From: Lachnospiraceae bacterium
Lineage (GTDB): Bacteria; Bacillota; Clostridia; Lachnospirales; Lachnospiraceae
Assembly (NCBI GenBank): GCA_021199475.1
Contig: JAJQHZ010000075.1
Coordinates: forward strand, 1 to 41,002
DNA: 41,002 nucleotides
Direction of reading: 5' to 3'
Shown: in pieces, positions 17,368 to 25,199 of the stretch
Numbering within the stretch: the stretch's first letter is position 1
Layout of the letters: each line of letters opens with the position of its first letter
The notes under the pieces: generated by a model
What the model saw: the letters and a program-made list of their open reading frames with translations, nothing else
The model's database searches: none
Told to the model about the DNA's origin: nothing
Made by a program: the position numbers and the translations under genes

Positions 17368-17372
17368 ATCCC

Positions 17373-17452
17373 ATGTCCGGCATCGCTTTTTGATGTCGGA
17401 CGAAGGCCGCGCCCATTGCGCTTTGCGCAATTTTTACATGGCGCGGCTCTCC
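17373..17452. repeat. Dispersed nested stem-loop repeat, copy E, overlapping a gene end
   Basis: Stem 1 is GTCCGGCATC 17375-17384/GATGTCGGAC 17392-17401 with one wobble pair. The outer arms of stem 2 are GCCGCGCC 17406-17413 and GGCGCGGC 17440-17447. The inner hairpin is perfect: ATTGCGC 17415-17421, loop TTT, GCGCAAT 17425-17431. The right edge supplies the stop codon and last few codons (ESRAM) of the ABC exporter gene ending at 17434. Confidence 0.85.
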
Positions 17453-19170
17453 ATCTGAGAAAAATAAATGTCCTGATACACCGCACTGGTTTTCAGAAGC
17501 TCCTCGTGCGTTCCCTGCGCTGCGATTTTTCCGTGTTCGAGTACCACGATGCAGTCCGCCGCGCGCACAGACGCAATTCTCTGTGCAATGATGATTTTTG
17601 TGGCCTCCGGGCAGGATTCTCTGAGCGCCTGATACAGGTTTGCCTCTGTCTTCAGGTCAAGTGCGCTTGTTGCGTCGTCGAAAATCAGAATCCCGGCGGA
17701 TTTCAGAACGGCCCTGGCAATCGAAACACGCTGCTTCTGCCCTCCGGACAGACTCGCGCCGCGCTCCGCAATCAGGGTATCGTACCCGGACGGGGTTCCG
17801 GAAATAAAGTCGTCCGCCTGCGCCGTAACTGCCGCCGCACGGATTTCTTCCGCATCCGCGCCCGGACGGCCCCAGGCGATATTTTCCGATATGGTCTCGC
17901 CAAACAGCTCGCTCTTCTGTAACGTAAACGCCACCTTTTCCCGTAATTCCTTCAGCGGATACTCACGCACATCCATCCCGTCTACCAGAACCGCTCCTTC
18001 GGTTACGTCATAGAAACGCGGAATCAGATGAACAAGGGTCGATTTGCCGCACCCTGTCGCGCCCATAATAGCGACCGTCTCTCCCGGTCGGATATGAAGA
18101 TTGATATGCTCCAGCACCTTCTGGGTACTGTCCGGATAGGTAAAGGACACATCGCGGAATTCAATCTCACCGGATCGGCTGCCTGCACCTTCCGGGACAT
18201 TCATTCCATCCTTCATGCCCGGCTCTGTCCGCAAAATCTCACGCACACGCTTCCAGGAAGCCCATCCTCTGGATATATTCTGAAAAATCATGACCATCAT
18301 CATAATCCCGTGCAGCAGCTGCGTCGTATAGGTAAGCGCTGCCATGATATTGCCCGGGGATGTCACACCCGCGCTCACGTCCACGGCTCCAACCGCCAGA
18401 ATGCAGGCGACAACGAGGTACATCAGCGCATTCACTACCGGATTCATGAAGGCAAAAATCACCAATACCTTCAGCTGTGTTTTAATCAACTCATCATTTG
18501 CTTTTCCAAAACGTATCTTTTCATATGCTTCCCGCACGCACGCTTTGATGATGCGGATGCCCGAGACATCCTCCTGCATTATCGCATTGATCTCGTCAAG
18601 TTCATCCTGCAGAACCGTAAACAGCGGCGTGCCCTTGTACAGGCAGATCACCAATGTGCCCAGCATAAACGGTGTAGCACATAGCACAATGATCCCAAAA
18701 CGTGGATTCAGCCGATACATACAGTAAATACTTCCGATAATCAGTGTGCAATTGCGTGTAATTCCCCGGATAAATGTAGAGACAAAATTCTGCACCTGCG
18801 TGATATCATTCGTCATACGCGTTACCAGAGAGCCGGTGCCGAACTGATCTCTCTGCGGGAAGGAAAACCGCATACTATTGCGAAATGCGTCCTTGCGCAT
18901 CTCATTTCCGATATTCTGTGCGGACATATGTACAAACACATTATTCATGGAACCGCAGAACCCGCCAAAGAGCACCATCGCGAGCATCTGAGCGCCGAGC
19001 AACCAGATCAGGTTCATATTTGCAACGCCATTATTGCCAAGACCCAGCACACCCTCGTCCACAATCCGGCTCATCACGCCCGGCTGAACCAGATCCATCG
19101 CGACCTCGCCAAGCATGAAAAGTGCCGCGAGAACCGCATAAAAAAGATACTGTTTCACGTATTTCCACAT
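17434..19170 (-). CDS. ABC exporter half-transporter, heterodimer partner with degenerate Walker B
   Basis: A 578-aa exporter subunit with six membrane helices (about 1-300) and a C-terminal ATPase domain. Walker A is MGATGCGKST, the signature LSGGQKQRVS is canonical, and Walker B reads ILIFDDATSALD, with Asp where the catalytic Glu normally stands. The H-loop reads IIIAQRIAS, with Gln in place of the switch histidine. Together these mark it as the degenerate-site subunit of a heterodimer with the next gene. The last five residues (ESRAM) are encoded by a dispersed repeat. It starts 45 bases after the Uma2 gene stop, so it probably shares that gene's promoter. Confidence 0.92.
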   Translation of the reverse strand: MWKYVKQYLFYAVLAALFMLGEVAMDLVQPGVMSRIVDEGVLGLGNNGVANMNLIWLLGAQMLAMVLFGGFCGSMNNVFVHMSAQNIGNEMRKDAFRNSMRFSFPQRDQFGTGSLVTRMTNDITQVQNFVSTFIRGITRNCTLIIGSIYCMYRLNPRFGIIVLCATPFMLGTLVICLYKGTPLFTVLQDELDEINAIMQEDVSGIRIIKACVREAYEKIRFGKANDELIKTQLKVLVIFAFMNPVVNALMYLVVACILAVGAVDVSAGVTSPGNIMAALTYTTQLLHGIMMMVMIFQNISRGWASWKRVREILRTEPGMKDGMNVPEGAGSRSGEIEFRDVSFTYPDSTQKVLEHINLHIRPGETVAIMGATGCGKSTLVHLIPRFYDVTEGAVLVDGMDVREYPLKELREKVAFTLQKSELFGETISENIAWGRPGADAEEIRAAAVTAQADDFISGTPSGYDTLIAERGASLSGGQKQRVSIARAVLKSAGILIFDDATSALDLKTEANLYQALRESCPEATKIIIAQRIASVRAADCIVVLEHGKIAAQGTHEELLKTSAVYQDIYFSQMESRAM

Positions 19171-19215
19171 ATTCGCAACTCATCTTCCTTTCCGCGCATC
19201 CGTTTTAATGGGCGA

Positions 19216-20043
19216 CTACCATTCCAGAATCGGACGCACTTCCTCACAGATCTCATCGAATCGGATCTGACACTCCCCGCCAAAAATACGCACCGGAACC
19301 GGCTGGTCCATCCCGTAAATTGATATATGCCAGTTATTACCTGCTCTGTTTTCATCCGCCTTATTTTTGAGCATCCCATCTTCCTCTGTCCTGTCATATA
19401 CAATCACCTTTTCCTGGCGCAGGTCAACAATCCAGTACTCCCGCACCCCCGCGCTCATATACTTCCAAAGCTTCACCGTCAAATCCTTGCGGGCGGTCGC
19501 ATCTGATAAAATCTCGATCACAAAATCCGGCGCGCCATAAACACAGCGTTTTTTGATTTTGTCTCTGTCGCAGACAACCAGCACATCCGGCTGCACCATC
19601 GTTCGGTCATCGCAGTCCAGCTGTACATCCACTGGTGCGTTCAGAACCCGGCACAATCCTTTCCGGGATTTGATAAAATTCGCGAGCTGCACACTGATCT
19701 CAAAGCCCGCGATCTGATGCGTGGTATACGGCGCAGCCATATCATAAAAATACCCATCTATCAATTCCGTGCGCCGGTCATCCGGAAGTGCATAATAATC
19801 CTCCAGTGTATACTCTCCCTGACGTTTGTAAGCGGAATACACATACTTCATTTTTGCCTCGCACAACAGCTCCCCGTTGGAACCATCTCCTTCTTCTTCA
19901 TAGGAACATGGCTTTTCTGGTACGTTTGGTATTCCGGGAGCGTTCCTCTCTTCTGAGCATGGCTTTTCTGGTGCGTTTGGTATTCCGGGAGTGTCTGCCT
20001 CTCCTTTCGCTTTAAAGCTGTTCTTTTTTTCCTGTTCTTTCAT
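19216..20043 (-). CDS. Uma2 family (DUF820) PD-(D/E)XK nuclease-like protein
   Basis: The C-terminal 190 residues are a Uma2/DUF820 domain. This family has a restriction-endonuclease-like fold and is very common in Cyanobacteria and some Firmicutes; its role is unclear. Typical motifs are ELIDGYFYDM, TMVQPDVLVVC, GAPDFVIEILS and GVREYWIVD; the Asp and Glu in PDFVIE match the nuclease core. The N-terminus has a tandem 17-residue repeat (PGIPNxPEKPCSxE twice), not usual for the family. The ATG at 20043 has AGGAG eight bases upstream and is preferred to one at 20064. A near-consensus promoter lies upstream. The exporter genes follow 45 bases downstream. Confidence 0.85.
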   Translation of the reverse strand: MKEQEKKNSFKAKGEADTPGIPNAPEKPCSEERNAPGIPNVPEKPCSYEEEGDGSNGELLCEAKMKYVYSAYKRQGEYTLEDYYALPDDRRTELIDGYFYDMAAPYTTHQIAGFEISVQLANFIKSRKGLCRVLNAPVDVQLDCDDRTMVQPDVLVVCDRDKIKKRCVYGAPDFVIEILSDATARKDLTVKLWKYMSAGVREYWIVDLRQEKVIVYDRTEEDGMLKNKADENRAGNNWHISIYGMDQPVPVRIFGGECQIRFDEICEEVRPILEW

Positions 20044-20120
20044 TTTAATTTCTCCTGATTTCATCCAGGTTCCAATTCCTGTCCGGTACGGTACGGTTTC
20101 TCATTTTTATTTGTAAATGC

Positions 20121-20149
20121 ATAGTAGCATACAGCCAAGGTTCTGTCAA
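20121..20149 (-). promoter_or_regulatory. Near-consensus sigma-A promoter of the Uma2/ABC exporter unit
   Basis: TTGACA (20144-20149) is separated by exactly 17 bases from TACTAT (20121-20126) on the minus strand, 77 bases before the Uma2 start. The rest of 20044-20357 holds no gene; it includes an AT-rich part near 20170-20215 and a stem-loop at 20283-20314. Confidence 0.8.
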
Positions 20150-20282
20150 TATGTTTCTGATACTGTTTTTTTATCACACATATAATTATATATGCAACTA
20201 TGCGTATTTTAAATTCATCCATTTGAAATCAGGAAAATAAATCCGTGATCTGCTTCTGATCACACTGACTGTTCCACGCGTG

Positions 20283-20314
20283 AAAGGCATCTCCGAAGTC
20301 TTAGAGATGCCTTT
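20283..20314 (-). terminator. Stem-loop terminator after the SDR operon
   Basis: Arms AAAGGCATCTC 20283-20293 and GAGATGCCTTT 20304-20314 form a perfect 11-bp stem with a 10-base loop, 43 bases after the SDR stop. The T-run is short (CCTTTC), so efficiency may be partial. Confidence 0.65.
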
Positions 20315-20357
20315 CGTATCGATTCTCTCTATCAGTCAAGCCTCCAAAGGCTGTGAA

Positions 20358-21128
20358 TTATACCAGGCTCAGTCCCCCGCTGACGTCCAGTACCGTCCCG
20401 GTGACATACGCTGACTCTTCACTTGCAAGAAAGCAGATTGCCGCCGCGAGGTCCTCGGGCGTACCCATACGGTTCATCGGGATATACGGAAGCATCGTGG
20501 TCGTGTCCTTCCAGCGCGGGTCAACGATTGCTCCGTTTATCCGGGTGATCGCCCCTTTCTGGATACAGTTCACCGTGATTCCCTCCGAAGCCAGGCGCGC
20601 CGCGCTGTTTTTCGCAAGAGAAAGCACTGCGCCCTTTGCCACGGCGTTCGTGAAACTCTCCAGCTTTCCGCCCCTGGCTCCCTCGACGCTCGTCATGAAA
20701 ATCACGCGCGGGCTGCCGCTCTTGCGAAGATAGGGAAGCGCACATTTCAGCATCGAATAACTCCCGCCGAGCAGATGTCCCACCTCTTTTTGCAGAGTAT
20801 CGGTATCCACCGTGTCAATGCTGTCCTCAAAGCCATCGCCGCCGGTATTGCTGATGACGACGTCGATCGACCCCAAGGTCTCATAAATCTGACGGTACAC
20901 GTCCTCATCCGGCACCGGCGGAGTCTGCGCCTCACCGTCCTGCATCGCCATGCACCTCCCCGGATACCCCAGCTTTTGAATTTCTTCTACGAGACTGGCA
21001 GCCTGCGCCATCTGGTGAGTCATGACGACAACATTCATTCCGGCCTGACACAGTGCCTTTGCCGCCGCCACGCCATCGCCGCCGCTCGCGCCTGAAAATA
21101 CACAGGTCCGCCCTGTTAATGTCTGCAT
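20358..21128 (-). CDS. SDR-family oxidoreductase-like protein lacking the catalytic Tyr
   Basis: A 256-aa Rossmann-fold protein of the short-chain dehydrogenase/reductase family. The nucleotide-binding start FSGASGGDGVAAAKAL and the end YVTGTVLDVSGGLSLV are typical of classical SDRs. The usual YxxxK active site, however, appears as NAVAK in ESFTNAVAKGAVLSL: Lys is kept but Tyr is replaced by Asn. The preceding Ser is present (TSVEG), and the NNAG motif reads SNTGG. It may bind NAD(P) without classical catalysis, or catalyse a different reaction. Start 21128 is set by GGAGGAG five bases upstream. It is last in a five-gene operon after an alpha/beta hydrolase, with a 199-base gap that holds a small palindrome (CTGACCAGGTCAG, 21201-21213). 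Confidence 0.85.
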   Translation of the reverse strand: MQTLTGRTCVFSGASGGDGVAAAKALCQAGMNVVVMTHQMAQAASLVEEIQKLGYPGRCMAMQDGEAQTPPVPDEDVYRQIYETLGSIDVVISNTGGDGFEDSIDTVDTDTLQKEVGHLLGGSYSMLKCALPYLRKSGSPRVIFMTSVEGARGGKLESFTNAVAKGAVLSLAKNSAARLASEGITVNCIQKGAITRINGAIVDPRWKDTTTMLPYIPMNRMGTPEDLAAAICFLASEESAYVTGTVLDVSGGLSLV

Positions 21129-21327
21129 ACCTTCTCCTCCTGATTCTTTATCCACTCATCATCCATGATAACTCATCAATTGCTTTTTACCCGTTCCGAT
21201 CTGACCAGGTCAGGACAAACCGAACCCCCAATTTTTCCATTAGCACAGAAAACTATCCTTCGGTTCCTCAACCGGCCAGCTGTCAAAACCCTTCCGGCAA
21301 TGATTCCGGCATCCAGGCAACCTGTTA

Positions 21328-22623
21328 TCAGAGAAACCGCCGCATCCATCCGGCCATGTAATCATACAGCGCGTTTTCTGTATCCCCGAATTCTCCCGGG
21401 ACCTTTTCCGCAGCATGATTGGGAGCAAACACATGTGAAGCGCCGTGTACAAACGCAATGGATTTGTCCGCCATTTTCGCCCGCTGATAAATCATCTCTG
21501 CGGCCAAGTACTCATATCCGCCTGTCATCCCCATGACGAGCGTCGGCACGGTAATGCCGTCAATGTTTCCAATCGGCGATGCATAGCTGGATTTCCAGTC
21601 TATGCCAACAATTTCATCTTCGAGCACTGCAAAATCTCCGGTCGTGCGGATGGCCTGTGAGCTCAGGAAGCCCTTCACGGTATTTTTATTTACGCCCATT
21701 CCCCAGGTATCGGAAAAGCTGTGGTCACATTCCGGCGTGCGCACACTCCGGATCGGTTCATGCGTGACCGTTCCGTCCCCGTGCACCAGATCGTACTCGC
21801 CCTTCGTATGGCTCAGAAGACGAGTATCCTCCGGGAGCAGCCGGTTGTTCGGCTTCGGCTGATCCGCGCCAGTGATGAAAAATGGTTCATCATCTACGTA
21901 ATTGCCCTCGCCCTTCTGCAGCTTCTCCAGACGCTCCAGCGCCAGATTGATCAGCTTTTCATTCCTCGCTGCCTGTGCAGCCTCGTATTTCCGGATAAAC
22001 GCATCGCTGTAATGCGCTCCCGCCGGGTCATAGCCGTTTTCGGCGCTGAAAATATCAAATTCCGGGTTCAGTTTTCTTCCGTTCCCTTCTTCCTCCACGG
22101 CCGGGTCCATACTTAAAAGGCTCATCACCCCGTTGCCATAGTTCGCGTCGATCAGCATCAGCCCATCCGCCGGCTCCAGGGACCTGGTCAGGGTACATTT
22201 ATAAATCATTTCGTCGCCCTGATAAATCTGCGGCCCGTTCTCCGCGATACTCTGGTACGCCGTCATCAGCGTCGCGCCGCCGCTGTGTCCCATCAGAATG
22301 ATTTTTTCAACCTCCGGGTTCTGACGCAGATAGCGGACGCTCTCATCGAGCATTTCCAGTTTCCGGTCGATTTCTCCGCCCTCCGTGGACTCGCACGCGA
22401 GGACATGGTAGCCGCGCTCCGCAAGCGCCGGTCCCATCTTATAGCCCATATAATTCTGGTCGCAGTGCATGATCACCACCGCGATCTGACTGGTCTCCAT
22501 CGGGTTGACCGGCTGATATTCCATCGCATGGGTGCGCGACCGGTCATTTACAATCAGCGTCTCGCTGATCGTCTTTCGAATATCCCTTTCAACCTCACCC
22601 GTATGTCCGATTCTTATAATCAT
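21328..22623 (-). CDS. Alpha/beta hydrolase
   Basis: A 431-aa cytoplasmic hydrolase. Early motif AVVIMHCDQNYMGYKMGPAL has the oxyanion-hole region followed by RGYHVLACES. The nucleophile elbow is GHSGG in KIILMGHSGGATL, around residue 115. A large insertion between about 170 and 320 acts as a cap domain. A late GITVPTLVMGMTGGYEY strand and a likely catalytic His in VHGASHVFAP complete the fold. AGGAG precedes the ATG. It lies between the GPH symporter and SDR genes in one operon and probably hydrolyses an ester or related bond in the imported compound. The substrate is unknown. Confidence 0.85.
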   Translation of the reverse strand: MIIRIGHTGEVERDIRKTISETLIVNDRSRTHAMEYQPVNPMETSQIAVVIMHCDQNYMGYKMGPALAERGYHVLACESTEGGEIDRKLEMLDESVRYLRQNPEVEKIILMGHSGGATLMTAYQSIAENGPQIYQGDEMIYKCTLTRSLEPADGLMLIDANYGNGVMSLLSMDPAVEEEGNGRKLNPEFDIFSAENGYDPAGAHYSDAFIRKYEAAQAARNEKLINLALERLEKLQKGEGNYVDDEPFFITGADQPKPNNRLLPEDTRLLSHTKGEYDLVHGDGTVTHEPIRSVRTPECDHSFSDTWGMGVNKNTVKGFLSSQAIRTTGDFAVLEDEIVGIDWKSSYASPIGNIDGITVPTLVMGMTGGYEYLAAEMIYQRAKMADKSIAFVHGASHVFAPNHAAEKVPGEFGDTENALYDYMAGWMRRFL

Positions 22624-22686
22624 GCCATTTCTCCTCGTATTCCCAGTCCGGATAAACCGGAACTAAAATTTTGCCAAATTGCATGC

Positions 22687-24039
22687 CTACTGACGGCTCT
22701 TCTCCATCTCCGGCAGATATTTTTCCACGTCCAGCAGCAGAATGCAGATCAGCAGAACTGCGCAGACAGCCGCATCCACCCAGATATAGCTGATTTTCAG
22801 GGCTGACATTACAGCCGCAGACTGTGTCTCCAGAGTCGCGTCATATCCGGCCGCGGCGAGCACCCACATCACGCTCGCACCGCCGATGCCCATACCGATT
22901 TTCTGACCCATGGACTGGGAGGAGGACATCAGGCCTTCCGCGTGAATGCCGGTCTTCCATTCCACATAATTGGCCGAATCCGCGATGAACGCGTAAATAC
23001 CTGCGAACATTGGCCCGCCGGCGAAGTTGCGGAGGAACGCGCATCCCAGAAGCAGCGTCTTACTGGTCGGATTAATATTAATCAGAAGGAAGCTTAAAAT
23101 CAGTCCAAGAGAGCATACCGACATAAAGCTTCTCTTGGAGAACCGCTTTGTCAGATATGGCGTCACGGCCAGCATAATAATGCTCGGAGCCACACCAAGT
23201 CCCAGCAGCGTAGCCGTATACATCGCATCGTTCAGAATCCAGGTGCAGTAATAAATCGTGCAGGAAGCCGCATTTGCGTTATAAACCAGCGTGCAGATAC
23301 CAAATACCAGGCAGCACCAGAAATATTTGCACTTCAATACCGCCTTGAACTGATCCATCAGAGGCGTAGCCTGCTGTGCGGATTTTCCTGCATTTGCCGG
23401 TGTCTCTTCCACGTCCATATCCACCGTCTCGCGGCACACCAGTGCCTCGATCAGGATCAGACCGCCGGCAACAACGCCAACGATTACGCTGGTGTAGCGC
23501 CAGCCGATGTTCAGATACAGCACGGTGATTCCGCTCGCCGCCGCGATCTGTGCAAGGTTCTGCATAATGATTGCCACTGTGGAGGTAAGCGTACGGTCCT
23601 GCGAATCGCGGGTCATCCGCGGCAGCAGCGCCGTATGAGAAATTCCGTAAATCGTATATACGATTGCGTTCAGGAAGATATAGGTAACATATGCATAGAC
23701 CAGCTTCATATTATCCGCCCAGCCGACAGGGACATTCAGAATCAGGATAATACCGGCCAGCATCAGAGGTGCGGCGACATAAATCCACGGCCGTGCCTTG
23801 CCCATCTTTGTATGGGTCCGGTCCACGATGCTTCCCATCGCGAAATCGCTCACACCGTCAAACACACGGGCTACCACCATCATGGTCGCGATGGCCATCG
23901 GAGCGATCAGCGCCGTATCTGTAAAATATGCGGTGATAAAATTGGACATCAGCACACTCATAATATTTCCGCCGCTCATGCCGCAGCCGTACGCCAGCTT
24001 TTGCGGGAGCGGTATTTTTTTGCTTTCGTTTCTGCTCAT
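22687..24039 (-). CDS. GPH-family sodium/proton symporter (MelB-like)
   Basis: A 450-aa, 12-helix transporter of the glycoside-pentoside-hexuronide:cation symporter family within the major facilitator superfamily. The signature FDGVSDFAMGSIVDRTHTKM, followed by GKARPWI near the first cytoplasmic loop, is diagnostic. Hydrophobic segments run evenly to the C-terminus. Members carry melibiose, pentosides, glucuronides and sulfated or plant glycosides. The neighbouring Gfo/Idh/MocA, hydrolase, FMN enzyme and SDR genes suggest a glycoside or sugar-acid-like substrate. The gap to the upstream gene is 79 bases. Confidence 0.92.
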   Translation of the reverse strand: MSRNESKKIPLPQKLAYGCGMSGGNIMSVLMSNFITAYFTDTALIAPMAIATMMVVARVFDGVSDFAMGSIVDRTHTKMGKARPWIYVAAPLMLAGIILILNVPVGWADNMKLVYAYVTYIFLNAIVYTIYGISHTALLPRMTRDSQDRTLTSTVAIIMQNLAQIAAASGITVLYLNIGWRYTSVIVGVVAGGLILIEALVCRETVDMDVEETPANAGKSAQQATPLMDQFKAVLKCKYFWCCLVFGICTLVYNANAASCTIYYCTWILNDAMYTATLLGLGVAPSIIMLAVTPYLTKRFSKRSFMSVCSLGLILSFLLININPTSKTLLLGCAFLRNFAGGPMFAGIYAFIADSANYVEWKTGIHAEGLMSSSQSMGQKIGMGIGGASVMWVLAAAGYDATLETQSAAVMSALKISYIWVDAAVCAVLLICILLLDVEKYLPEMEKSRQ

Positions 24040-24118
24040 TTCTTTCCCTTTCTGTATTCTTTTTGCGCCTGTTCGAACTTATTCGAGCGGGAATGCATCA
24101 GCTTCTCAGCATTTACTC

Positions 24119-25126
24119 TTACTCAAACGGGAACACAACGCCCGCCTGTGCGCGCAGCTCTGTCATGATTTTCGAAATCGTCAGCGTCTGCTCCCACGGT
24201 GCATCGTCGGTCTGCGTTTTGCCCTCGCTAATCGCCTTCTCAAACTGAATCCACTCGTGCTCATAGCCCTTTGCGAAGGGTACCTCCGAATTTACGATCA
24301 GCGGCGGAAGCTCCGGCACCTCGCGCACACTGCCGTCCAGGTTGCGGATCTCCAGCCGGTCCGGATTCGAAACCACGTCCATGTAAATGCTTCCCTCGGT
24401 GCCGAAAATCTCGCAGTACTCTTCCCGCTCGTCCTCCGGCGTATTGATGGTAGAAACACACTCAATCTTAATTCCGCCCGGATACGTCACCGTATAATAA
24501 TCTCTGGCATCAACGCCGGTCTCCAGCTTTTCAAAATGTCCTTCCACCGACTCATAATTCGTTCCAAAATGGCAGGTCATGCGGCTTAAAATATACGGCC
24601 CCATATCCAGAAGAGAACCACCGCCCGTCTCCAGCTTCTTGACGCGGTCGAGGAACATGACATTTCCTCTGCTGATAATTTTCGCGCCCGTCAGCGTTCC
24701 GATTTTTCCGTCCTTGATGATGTGGTCAATGATATGGCGGGACGGAAGAAATGCCGGCCACAGTGCCTCCGACAAAAATACGCCCTTTTCCTTTGCCTTA
24801 TCAATCATGATCTTCGCCTGCTCGTAATTCACCGCGAACGGCTTCTCCACTACCACGTTTTTACCATGCTCGAGCGCCTTCAGGCACAGATCCATATGTA
24901 CATGATTCGGCACGGCGATGTACACCACATCAACCGCCTCGTCGCTCATCAGCTCCTCATAATTGTTGTAAACCTTTTTCCATCCATATTTTTCCGCGAA
25001 CGGACGGCAGGCGTCCGCCGACATCCCGGCCACGCCGTACTTTACAATCCGCTCGTTATTTAACTGTCCCAGAATATCTGAAATCCAGCTGGCAATCGTG
25101 CCAGCGCCGCATACTCCTATATTCAT
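24119..25126 (-). CDS. Gfo/Idh/MocA family NAD(P)-dependent oxidoreductase
   Basis: A 335-aa cytoplasmic dehydrogenase. The N-terminal Rossmann domain starts MNIGVCGAGTIASWISDIL; the conserved EKPFAVN lysine motif is near residue 95; the C-terminal domain has GGGSLLDMGPYILSRMTCHF. The pattern DMGPY rather than DxGxHxxD places it near the dihydrodiol/xylose dehydrogenase-like branch. Members oxidise sugar hydroxyls, inositols or trans-diols, and some start C-glycoside cleavage by oxidising the sugar. GGAG precedes the ATG. It is the second gene in the operon, after the FMN-dependent dehydrogenase homolog. Confidence 0.92.
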   Translation of the reverse strand: MNIGVCGAGTIASWISDILGQLNNERIVKYGVAGMSADACRPFAEKYGWKKVYNNYEELMSDEAVDVVYIAVPNHVHMDLCLKALEHGKNVVVEKPFAVNYEQAKIMIDKAKEKGVFLSEALWPAFLPSRHIIDHIIKDGKIGTLTGAKIISRGNVMFLDRVKKLETGGGSLLDMGPYILSRMTCHFGTNYESVEGHFEKLETGVDARDYYTVTYPGGIKIECVSTINTPEDEREEYCEIFGTEGSIYMDVVSNPDRLEIRNLDGSVREVPELPPLIVNSEVPFAKGYEHEWIQFEKAISEGKTQTDDAPWEQTLTISKIMTELRAQAGVVFPFE

Positions 25127-25199
25127 CGCAAACTCCTTCTCCTATCTATCATTTGCCCGAAATCTCTTTCTTCTGTAAGCAAGGCATCCATCTATGGTG

